Assembly: GCA_024741835.1 (NCBI GenBank)
Contig: JAENRP010000098.1
Span: forward strand, 82,561-146,560
DNA from: Diplocarpon mali
Taxonomy: Eukaryota > Ascomycota > Leotiomycetes > Helotiales > Drepanopezizaceae
Length of the DNA: 64,000 nt
Reading direction: 5' to 3'
The notes under the pieces are model-generated. The model was given only the letters and a program-made list of their open reading frames with translations, did no database searches and was not told where the DNA came from. Positions within the stretch are counted from its first letter, which is position 1, and each line of letters begins with the position of its first letter. The position numbers and the translations under genes were made by a program. Below, piece by piece: positions 12,579 through 23,194 of this stretch.

Positions 12579-14159
12579 TCAAGGATTTTGCAGCACTATG
12601 AAATATTTTGAGGGATTAAGGTCTGCTTATAATGGACATAATAGGTGAAAACCCATACGTACTTAGGAAGCGCTGAAAGCGAACCCAGAGAGGAAAATAC
12701 TTCCCGAAATTCCAGGACGCTGGGAACAAAGTAGAATGCTGATTCAGGCATTTTCGTATTGCCTGGCAATATGGACTGTGAAGAAAAGCTATTGATGTAC
12801 TTGAAATATTCACAAGGGAAAAAGTGTTATCATATAGAGAAGCTCGGGCATCTATCAGTCCGACGAGTAATAGCCTAGACTGGTTAGTTTACCATTGGAT
12901 AAAATTGTTGAAGCGAATGGCTTATAATACTGTAAAAGTACTACGGATCCTACCCCTATACTCGCGTTGATTTGTGGGTTTCCCGAAAGTTTCAGCCATC
13001 TCAAGCTGGTTGGTTGATGTGGCTGTAGTCTGAACACGGCGAGTCCAGCACAAGTACCTCCGCAAGCACTAGCAGGATCACAGACCCCGATAACTAACTG
13101 ATCTCATACCAGCCAGGCTCAAGTCTGACCGCTGGTATTTCAATGGCTCTCGGCTTCACTATTCAGACTGTTGAAGAGCTACAATCCATAGTAAGGTAAT
13201 TAATAAATATGGTTTTAATTATGACTGAGAACTTCCTATTAATTGATGTAATAAAGTAAAGTAACCCGGCAGATCCATCTCATCGCAGAATAATTTTTGA
13301 CCGTATCTCGGGAACTGGTACAGACGATATGAGAACGTCGTGAATTAAGATTTCATAGTAAATATAATAAGAATAATAAGAATAATAAGAATAATCAATG
13401 TAATCAATATAATCAATATAATCAATATAATCAATATGATATAATAAATCTAATAAATAAATAAATATAAAATGGGACGGGAACAGAAGTAAAAGTACCG
13501 TCTGATTGATTATAACTCTTGCTAGAACTGTTGATCACGACATATCAAACAAGCAATTAGAACTTAATATCAACAGAAAAAAATATTAAAAAATAGACAG
13601 ATTTAAGTCTAGAAACGACGGAGATTCACTAAGATCTGACTATTTGTGGTCTGATATTCTGAATGACTTCGCAATGCCGAGTAATACGGGGTAAGGGTTA
13701 AGCTTAAGCGAGAGTAAACAACTTTCAACAAATACTGCCAAAGAGATGATCAACATTAAGATCGCTGTTCGGGCCAGCTCCAAAATTCTAATGGAATTTT
13801 TATTGATCATTCATAATTGGATAGTCCTTCTGTTTTTGCCTACTCTCCCCTGACCTCAACCACATATATTAACATATATACCGATTTTTCTTACAACCTC
13901 GAGTAATACATCAATTTGTTGATTAGTTTGAACACTGCAGCAACTATCAACCATTTCTTGAAGTTGGTATCAGCTCTGGATTCAGAAACCGTACATTAGC
14001 AGCATGAATAAGCTCAGTGGCGAATTAATATAAATGTCGACACAGAAGCATTATTATAAAATCTGCATGAGAGGAAGCGCTCGCAATAAACCAGAACCCA
14101 ATTCCCACGCCATACATTCAGCCCGCAACCATCAAACGCTTTTTTTTTTCAATCTATAA
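12579..14159. other. AT-rich non-coding sequence
   Basis: Very AT-rich, with no supported gene. It contains the TAATCAATA minisatellite at 13363-13470. Confidence 0.6.
13363..13470. repeat. AT-rich minisatellite (AATAAG and TAATCAATA units)
   Basis: Successive short tandem units: ATAATAAGA-type steps, then about five copies of the 9-bp unit TAATCAATA, then AATAAATA. Lies in the AT-rich island. Confidence 0.85.
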
Positions 14160-14753
14160 CTAGACTTCCCTCTTCTGAAGCTTCACTTTACGCGGTGTCA
14201 TCACCTCTTGCTTGACTTCGGGCACATCCTCACTCTCATCCTTGATCACAGCTTCCACCTTCGGTTCACATATAAATGATACGCCTTCATCCTCCTCTAT
14301 CTCGCTCTTGATGGAGGAAAAGTTCTATATGGGCAGCAGGTCAGTAGTGGCCAGTGCAGAGAACCCGAGAGGAAAGGGTGATTGCATGAGATCTTTTCTC
14401 GAAAGTTTCCAGAAATTGACTTCCAGGGCAGTATTTGATATGCGTATCTCCACACTTACATAGTAGAAGCCTTCATCTCTGAGGCACTGTACCCACGCCT
14501 TCGCTAAAGTATTCCAGTCGCTATCCGCTCCCTGTTTGATGATACGCTTCATCATGTGATTCGCCTGGGCCATGGTACAGCTCTTGCAGCTGCTAACTGT
14601 AAATTCGTTTTTCTTGAGGAATATTGCTTGCCAGAAACTATAGGTGAAGTTCAGGACGTTTTTTTTGTCGTCGCCTTCGAGGAAGCCGAGCATGTAGCGG
14701 AGAGCAGCTTTTTCCTGCCCTGTTGGGTAGTCGCTGAGTTTAAAGGATAGCAT
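14160..14753 (-). CDS. Unknown two-exon protein, 152 aa
   Basis: Exon 1 (14460-14753) encodes 98 residues starting MLSFKLSDYPTGQEKAALRY, with a Cys pair (SSCKSCTMAQ) and an alternation of hydrophobic and basic residues suggesting a helical fold. The donor is a perfect GTAAGT, and the acceptor CATATAG at 14325-14326 joins in phase 0 to exon 2 (14160-14324). Exon 2 is strongly acidic at first, then basic (IKSEIEEDEGVSF, DESEDVPEVKQEV, MTPRKVKLQKREV). No signal peptide or membrane segment is visible. I do not recognise the family. The exact frame match across a consensus intron, inside an AT-rich island, is the main evidence that it is a real gene. Confidence 0.6.
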
Positions 14754-16599
14754 GTTGTCGTTGGTAGAGGTAATTGCTTTGAAGGAGAAGAAGACTGAAA
14801 ATTAAATCGCTGGATGTTTTATTAACTGATGTGTTCAATCGGACTCTGGTTAGAATGTTAGATGTATGTGTTGAGATGACTCTTGTCGTGCGAGAGAGAA
14901 AGAACATATCTCGCCCAGAGAGAAGTCGCGATTCGCCCTCTTACTTGGCAAATGCAAGAATTGAGATTCACAACTGAGCTTGGAAACTTCTGTTGCGGGA
15001 TTGTAATTCCAAAACAATTCTCTTTTAATAATCTTTCATACTAGTACAATGATTTGGTCTACCTGTTAATTTGAGCAATATAGTAGAGGAGTACTTCGGT
15101 TTTTGAGCACCAAGAGCTAAGACGAACCACCCATATGATAGACCAACCGCGAAAATTGAGCCTAGGCTATTTTCTGTGGGTGTAGCAAAATATTAATCTA
15201 GCAAGCTGAGGTTGAACCTCACGTACCAAGTCTTCTTACATACATACACATTACGAAGATAGATTAGGCGTTTACAGTAGCTAGCTTATCAAACCTAAAG
15301 ATTCCTGTATTTCAAAGCTCATAGCTTTTTGATAATATGCGTAAATCCCGTTCTGCCAGGGAAGTACGCCCTGGCAAAAACCTTCGGCATTATCACGCGG
15401 AAAATTATAAGAAATAACACGTTTCCAAGCTAAGGGCAAAGATTGCTTGACAGGTGTAGTATAGCCTTATATTTGAATCCACGTGCATTGCAAATCAAGA
15501 TCTCTCAAGCTTACAGCATCCAAAGCCCAGTTGTCCGAAGAGGGGGGTTGGCGGCTCTGAGCAATGGAGCATAATTTGTCCTCTGTAACGCCGGGACCCG
15601 TGGAATGTTGATACGAAACATAAAAGATCTGAAAATATAATAAATCCAGCATGATTTTCGCATTCAGGATATATTCGAAACTTATAATTTGGTTTGTCTC
15701 GGTTATAATTGCGATTACTCGACAGCACTGTAAATTCATCTCAGGTCCACCAGACTGTTCCAACATGCTTCTAAGTCACAGTCCTCTCTCATCAATCAAA
15801 GCTAAGTACATGTTGTCAGAATTGAATATGTTATTTACCAGAAATATCCTAGCCCAGCCACGCTGCAACGCAAGCACATCACGCAAAGCGTGGACGAACA
15901 GGAACAGGGAAATCCGCCTTTGGTCAAACACGCACCTGCCGCTTCGTCGAATCCGACTTAAAAACTGAAATGAAAGGAAGTGGAGTGAAAACGTGATACG
16001 GAGGACCGCGGGAAGGAAGGATGCGTGTACGGAAAGACGGGTATAGGCTGTTATGCCATGAGATAGGCCAGATTGCTGCACGTATATAAATTGGTATATA
16101 AGATAGCCCACGGAGTGGAAGGTATTGAGCCGCGAGACTTGAGAGAGTAGAATCATCGGAGACCTGAACAGTTGATCGTTTTCTGGAAGAAAGCCTGCCT
16201 GGTATTCTTGTGTTTCTTATCTGTGTACGCTTTGCCGTGCCTGTCGAGCGGTAGTAGAGGGGCTTTGCTTTTATCGAGGGGAGGTTATATGCTGCGGCTG
16301 GGACTGGAAAATAAGCGAGGTTACCCCTTTCCTTGCTGCTTAGCGAGAGCGACTTTTATTGAAAAGCTGTGGGAATGAATGTATATGGATCATTGGAAGA
16401 TTGAAGACTCGTTGGGTTAATATCCTGCCGCGACATACTTAAGAAAGCACATGCTGCGGGGCGAGAACGAAAGTGTTCTGTCTCTTTGCCCGAATGAATT
16501 TTACACTTTCATTCCGGATCTTTTATCCAGTCTTACAATTCCCGTCTTAGTGCAAGTATTATAATAGCACATAAAGTATATGATTGTCAAATTTCCTCC
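14754..16599. other. AT-rich intergenic region with one hairpin, no gene supported
   Basis: Small frames in this 1.8 kb lack motifs, and several begin only at non-ATG codons. An 8-bp perfect hairpin (TGCCAGGG / CCCTGGCA, 7-nt loop) occurs at 15354-15376; nothing links it to a gene. Confidence 0.55.
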
Positions 16600-18108
16600 T
16601 CATTGCCCATCACCTGCATGCCCCGTCGGCCCCTGAGTAGCATAGTCACATGTAACAAATGCGCGGTCGACTTCGGGCACCGCCTCGGCACAATACTGCA
16701 ATGTTTCTGCGATATCATGACATATCTCCAGGCTTGTCTTCTCATCCAACAAGATGTCAATCTCGACCCAGATTCCGTCGCCCGCGTGGTACGCGGTGAT
16801 GCTCTTATACCCGAGCACTAGCGGGCTGAAGCGCCAGGCGAGGAATGTGAGCTTGTCCATCACGCGGTCTTCGACTGCGGCTCCCGTCAGTCGGCTGACG
16901 TTTGAAAAGCAAGTTCCGGCCCAGTCGTATATAATGAAAAGGGAAAGAAGCCCTGCGCCGAGGGGGTCGAGATACCATGTATTGGTTGCATAGCCAAGGG
17001 CTGGAAAGATGAGAGAGAGGGTGTTGAACACGACATCCGTTTTACAATCTGCCCCCTTTTTAGCTTGTTCCACCAAGACCTGTAGAAATGAATGAAAAAT
17101 TACCTTGCCACAAGGCCTGGACTTGAGTCGTCTTGATGCGCTGGCAGCCGATTCCAATAACACCCTTCACCACAATCGTTGCCACCTGCGACGCAATAGC
17201 AACAGGTGGTAGAGCAGTAGCCTCGTGGGGGCCAGGAGCAATCAGCTTGTTGATAGACTCCTCCAAGATCTTCAGGAACGATATAATCATCAGGATGCTA
17301 AACACCAGAATCCCCAGCGGCTCCAGCCTCCTCCTCCCGACGGGGAATTTCCGCTTCAGCCGCGTGATCTTCCACTGTACCAGCTTACTCGTCGTAAACA
17401 CGATCCCCGTACACAGCAGGTCCAGCGCCGAGTCCACGAGACTGGCAATGAGTGACAACGAGTGCGACGAGAGTGCTGCGACTCCTTTGGCGATCAGGAG
17501 CGCGATATTGGCCACGACGTTGATGTTGATCGCCCACGCGGCCTTCGTGGCAGCTGACCGGCGCCGCTGCTGCTCATCTTCGGGTAAGAAGGGCTCGATA
17601 CAGCCAGCTGTATCTTGCAACCCACCACCGCCTTCTGCGACACCGTCGCCGTTGTCGTCGCGTGGGTCGAAGGACTCAAGAATGTCGTCCGATAATGCTC
17701 TGACGATGGCATTGACTTCTAGCCAGTCGTCAAGACGCTCATTCTGCGTGGTGTAGAAATGGCGGGAGCTTTTTTTCTTGAACTTCTTGATCTGGGAGTA
17801 ATTAGTATCGACATGAGATGGTGACGGGGAGATATGAGAGATCACGTTACCTCATCCTCCGACTTGCGGAAATTCTCCATCTTGTCGTCGTCAATAGCCG
17901 CTAGCAGCTTCTTCTTGAACTCCACTCTCCTCTGATCATCGACCTCTAGATTCACGTTGTCTCGGAATCTGTACTTGCGGTCTTTTGCCGCTTCACTGGT
18001 CCCTCTTCCGTTTCCAGCTTCGAGGTCTTGACGGAGATACTCGGATTCGCCGCGCTCGGTTTTGGCATCTCGACCGTGGCGGGTTCCAATGCCTCTTTTG
18101 CCCGCCAT
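16600..18108 (-). CDS. Cation diffusion facilitator (CDF) family metal transporter, probably Mn/Fe type
   Basis: A proton-coupled divalent-metal exporter of an internal or plasma membrane. Three exons (17851-18108, 17104-17791, 16600-17048) join in phase to 464 aa. A hydrophilic N-terminus of about 150 residues precedes the transporter: AWAININVVANIALLIAKGVAAL, then SLIASLVDSALDLL with a DxxxD metal site, LEPLGILVFSILMIISFLKIL, and after the second intron CKTDVVFNTLSLIFPALG and WYLDPLGAGLLSLFIIYDW. The C-terminal cytosolic domain shows ITAYHAGDGIWVEIDILLDEKTSL and VPEVDRAFVTCDY, as in fungal Mn-type CDF proteins. The second acceptor was set at GGGGGCAG because only this restores the conserved DCKTD. 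The ATG chosen is the first; upstream codons in frame are not ATG. Confidence 0.9.
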
Positions 18109-19989
18109 GTTATTTATTACAGATGCCAAGGGTTCTAGCAGTATCGATTACCGATGAAAGGCTGCGGGATACAATTGAAGTTGATGTGTACTTGGGCAGC
18201 ATTTTTATTGAAGGCATTTGAAGTGATGACGTCGAGATGCCAGAGCGGACATTCGGGAAGAAACAAGGAATTCGGACCCTATATTAGAGCGTGTCTCCGC
18301 TGTAGATCAGGGCACTAAAGCGCTAAGAGTAGAGCTGGATGGGTCAGATCCACACCTTATCCTTATTAAGCGAGTCGCCACATCTGGGAAAGCAACGTCA
18401 AAACAATCCCGCCAAATATTGCATATTGCTCCTAAAGCTTTCTCAACTGGCTAATGTTGCTTATAGTTTCCATGGATATCATAGGTGATGAGTCTAGAAT
18501 ACTGCAAAACGCCATGGAAATATCTCCAGAGCGTGTACAGGCTTGCCAAAGACATTTGGCATCTGACTTCAATTGATTCTTACTCTTGCACCTCATCAAT
18601 CTCAACGCCATGATATTCTGCATATTGTTCCGAGGCCCTAGATATTTAGACAGAATTATGAGAACAAGAAACGAACCGGACAGAGAGCAACTATAAGTAT
18701 CGGGCGTATGGTCTTCAGGTGCAAAAACTCACGCGGTGATTACTTTAATTCAAAGTACTTCTGATATAATTATTCCGGAATATCATGATTTCAGACCCAA
18801 TGTTAGAGAAATGTTTGTATATGCATCTTAGCAATTGATGTATTCAAACAGTATTCTGCTTTATAATTGATTTTCAGGAATATACGAAATGGCAGGACTA
18901 TCATCAGGGAGTAAAAGATATCTTGAAGAATATGAATTAGCCGTTTCAAAATTACAGTTTTTGGCTATTATTTGTCTCTTCTTTACAATTATTTTTAACA
19001 AGTGCACCAGAGACTCCACAATCACCATCACCATCATAGTCCTTCTCCTTTCCGTTCTCGATGAACTCCTCGATCCTCATCCTGTTCTATTTTGGCAAGA
19101 GTTCTTGTCGCCGTTAAATCACATCTGACGTGTTTGTTTTCTTGTGGCGCAAATAGCTAGCAATCCAGAGCTCTCCCAATTTAGCTAGGAGCCACCCAGC
19201 CAGAGTTCTCTCTCCAGTAAGGTCTGCAAATCTCGAAGCAAATCTGATTTCGATACATTAGCACTTGAGATTGTCAAAGGAAAGGTCACTGGCCAGAGAT
19301 CTGTCCAGTCACTCAGCGCTGGCTTTTCTCTATCTAGAGATCAAAACTTACGGCCTTGGACTCCTCGCTCTCACTGCTGTCCTCCTGCAATCTGCGTTCC
19401 CACTCGGATAACTCGTTCAATAAACTTGCGTGAAGCACACTGTCGATGTAAATGTCAAATAAATGTATCTCTAACATGTGTAGAGCAATTTCCAGCCCAC
19501 TTTAGGAATTTCTTATGCAGATATACGGCCTCGAATGTTTATGTCTCTACCGAAGCGAATGGGGATCAGTAGAAGGCAAGGGGAATTGGCAGCCATGAGG
19601 CATACGAGAGCCCATAAGTGTACAGAGAATTTTTAGGCAATTTTAAAAACCCATGACAGAGCTTCTTGCGATTCCTCACCTATGTACACAACCATTTCCT
19701 TGTTCGAATCCCTGTAAGCGAGGCCCGTACCTCTCTCGGCAGGGGAATATGCATAGCCTTAAAGCTCATGACCGATGCATTGAGAGTTGTGGATCTGAAA
19801 ATATTTTGCGAGAATGGCATTTTCAGAGTCACACTGCGCATATCACCGGAAAAAATATATTATCACGTGACTACTCCTCTGCACCTGATTGAGTTCAGTG
19901 TTGATATCGTATGAGCTTCGCAAATGTGAATTCTATCAGCTCTAAATTATGGCTATGGAGTTGTCTTTTAGTGTTGGGATGGAACAATC
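18109..19989. other. Gene-poor AT-rich region
   Basis: Nothing supported. A 79-codon frame at 18889-19128 with one hydrophobic segment (LQFLAIICLFFTIIF) has a fair start context but no other evidence and is not called. Confidence 0.55.
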
Positions 19990-22900
19990 ATGGCTGTTGG
20001 TGCTCGCCAGCATGCAAAATATCTACGGCGCCGGTTAATTATTGATCCACCAGGCCGCTCAAAGCTGAGATCAGGTGACCTGAGTCTGATCCTAGCTGTT
20101 ACTGTTTGGTCTGTCAATCATAAGCAACTCCATTCTGCACGGGGACAAGAATCGTATAACGCAATGAGTGGCCGGGGACCTGGAAGCGGGCCAGATAACC
20201 AAAGTTATCCCACCTGCGAGGCGGCTCGCGACAACCTATTGGGCTACGAGAGCATACCGCAGTCGTATCATCTGCCTCGAGGACCAATACCATTCTTCGC
20301 GTCAAGCAGTATTGAAAGGTTTATGAATGCAAAGTCAGTTCTGGACGAGGATTCTTGGTCGAAGAAGGTCTTCTTTTGCGACTGCTCTAAGTGCCGGAAG
20401 CAAGCAGGTCTCCCAGGTGGAGTCGAAAATCGCAGCAATCGCTGGGACCAGGCAGCTCTTCTTGGGGAATTTGCAACGCTCTTTGCGCTTCTTATTTACC
20501 TACGTTGCCCCGGCCTCATCCATGTTTTTCGGCAACATAGATTATTCCTGGGTCCCATGTATTTGGACGGGGAACAATTAACCAAATGCCTTGAAAGATG
20601 CAAAGCTTTGGAGCCAATCCAGATGAAGAATATCCGGACTGAGATATTGCGTACTCAGTATCAATTCTATCTGCGGAAACTTGGCAAAAGCAGCGACATA
20701 GCTTTTATTGATGAAAGAGAGATTTTGCCAATCACGGAAGATGGAAATCCGGCTGGAGAAGGTTCTTTTGGAGAAGTATACTCTTTTGACATTCCAGGCG
20801 AGTATGTTGATGAAAGTTTGAAATATCTCCAGGTTAGCCTGCGACCGTCTCGAGGTGAACAATCGTCATCTGGCTGACTTGCTTGCAATTAGACAAACCG
20901 TTTTGCAAGGAAAATTTTCAAGCGCCCGACTGAGACCGAGATTCTGAAAGAATTTGTGCTTCAGCAGCTCAAGTCTGAAAGGTTCCAGCATCATCATTTG
21001 ATGCCGGCATTAGCCGCTTTTCAACATGGTGCAGATTACTTTATACTTTTTGAGTTCGCTCAAAGCACTTTATTCAAACTTCTGAACAGCGATGAATCCA
21101 TCTACAATACGCAAGAGCTCTGGGATCAAGTTCGCGGTCTAGCCAGCGGAATGGCACATTTGCATAAGAATTCTGCTGCGAGTAACGGCACAATTTCAGG
21201 CAGTATGCTTCACCGAGACATCAAGCCAGCCAATATTTTGATCGTTGGCCGTGTAATGAAAATAGCCGACTTTGGATTCGCAAGTTACGATATTTCGACA
21301 ACGTCAGGCTCTAGACCCACCAGAGCTTCCGTGCACGAGGGTGTCAGCAACTACTCATCACCGCCATGTGCCGAGGTCTGTGAGAAAGACGATGTGTATT
21401 CTTTGGGAGCCATCTTTTCCGAGATTGCGTGTTATGACGTTGGGAAAGGGTCAAGAGTTAATAAGTACAGACAGAGTCGTTTCGAAGAGATAGAAGAAGG
21501 ACAGAGTTATAAGTCACGAAGATTTTACAGTCCCATTACGAGATCTGTCAAAAGGTCTGTTCTGGACCAGCATTCAAGTCTCCTAGAAGCGGTGCGAGAA
21601 AAGAGTAACAGCCTGGACTCGGACGGTGATCCATGGCAGGTTTTTTTCTTCCAACGACCGCTTTTTGACTTGATAGAAACAATGCTCCATGAAATCAAGA
21701 CAAGGCGACCAAGAGCTGAGAGTGTCGAGGATGCGCTTCGAAAGTTTGCCGAACAAGCAGAAAATGACGTTGAGCAAAACCCAACAGACAGAATGCAACA
21801 CCATCGAGTGAACAAGTGGCTACAAACACTTGTTGCTGACCCCCCTGGCCCAGCAACAATAGAAAACAGGTTGTAGGTTTTGAGAACTCATTTCCTTGGT
21901 TATTTAAAGCTAATACTACGAAACAGTATTGCTTGCTTCGATGGAGAAAATAAATGTGGACTTTGGCTGTATCCTACTCTAGAGAATGCAAGGATTGATA
22001 TTTCACGATTTCACTTCGACTTCAATCTGTCCGGTCCATATCTCTTGAGAGAGAGGGAAGAAACAGGTAGAGTCCTTACGTGGGATCTCCACTCATGCAT
22101 GCTTATGAAGAGGTAGTTGACCGAAATCAAAAAAACTCACATGGGGGATTGAGGCCAATCTATGTCGGTAACTTGAAAGCTAATACACTAGAGCTAATCA
22201 ATCAAGGGAAGCTCACGAGCTACAAATTCAGCCGCTTCTCTGGTAAGTCTTTCTCGCGGAAACCGTAAAAACTGCTTGTACCTGCTTATGACAAAAGACA
22301 CTCTACGCTTCCAGGGAATTCTGACGGGGCGGAGAATTTATAACTTGTGAGCCAAACACTACAAGTTCAAAAATGAATCATGTTCTGACTGTCTTGCTCA
22401 GTATGAGCTTCGAGCTAATAGAATATGCTCTCATGAATTACCCAACGAGCACACTATTCAATCGAAAGGGCAAAGACAAGAACTCGGATATGATAGGAAG
22501 GGGTGGGCATCTACAATTTTGGACACGCGAAAGACCACAAGCTCGTCACGCTGTATGGATCATAATACTTTCTATGGGTGGCCTTAATGTTATCAAAGGT
22601 ACGGTCTAATCGTGACATTTTGTGAGTCCGTTGCTTACATGTCATAGTGGTAGAACATTTCGCTCAAAAGGCCCAGGGTCTGGTAAAACTAGACTCACCT
22701 CAGCCTCCGAATATGGTTCGTTTGCAGCTTGCACAGACCCATTCTATGAATTTACACAATGGCATTCCGTTGGATTTCGAGCCTCAAAGATACGAAAATC
22801 GCGACGAAGTTCGATTCAGTTTCAAAGATGGGAAAGGTGGGTCTCAAAATTCGCGGATCATGGAAAGAAAAATCATTTCAACTAATTCACGCCTCGAATA

Positions 22901-23152
22901 GATAGCAAAAGCTTTTGGCGAGTTCTCGAGGATTTAAAGTCCACCTTTTTCGCCGAAGAACCTCCCCCAGTTGCAGTGTCACACTCCAAAGTGGCCAAAT
23001 CTCGCGGAAGCTTGGTAATGTTTCGCAGAGATACAGCTGCGTCTCATGAAACAGTTAGATCCCGGGAGTCAGCTGGATCTCGAAAAGGCAAGGCCAAGGA
23101 GCGTGGAGATTTGACCATAACTACGACACCAGGACACCATCTGAACATCTAA
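19990..23152 (+). CDS. Protein-kinase-domain gene with a frame-broken C-terminal extension
   Basis: Exon 1 (19990-20832) and exon 2 (from 20893) carry a complete Ser/Thr kinase core: Gly loop GEGSFGEV, Lys in RFARKIF (about K288), HRDIKPANIL (catalytic D390), IADFGFAS (D407) and DVYSLGAIFSEI. The N-terminal 240 residues (FFCDCSKCRKQAG and similar) are unfamiliar. Instead of stopping at 21876, a consensus intron (21870-21926, GCTAATAC branch) leads into more coding-like sequence (FDGENKCGLWLYP, ISRFHFDFNLSGPYLL, YVGNLKANTLELINQGKL, NESCSDCLAQYELRAN, MDHNTFYGWP, RNRDEVRFSFKDG-like, and a basic tail ending at 23152). Within 22100-22600 the frame changes several times by single bases, which introns do not explain well. 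The product is therefore either a kinase ending near 21876 or a decaying longer protein. The first ATG was taken; one at about 20164 is possible. Confidence 0.55.
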
Positions 23153-23194
23153 GCCTACGACCTGACTTCCATGGGTAAAATGGCTGCCCAAGTC

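Noticed and set aside
16172..16378. 68-codon frame with a signal-peptide-like start
   Set aside because: The frame begins with TTG, not ATG, and has no homologous motif or splice partner.
18889..19128. 79-codon frame with one hydrophobic segment
   Set aside because: Fair ATG context but no conservation cue, in an AT-rich area where such hydrophobic stretches arise by chance.
19680..19720. T-arm-like GTTCGAATCC suggesting a tRNA gene
   Set aside because: No flanking stem pairs and no acceptor, D or anticodon arms at the right distance.
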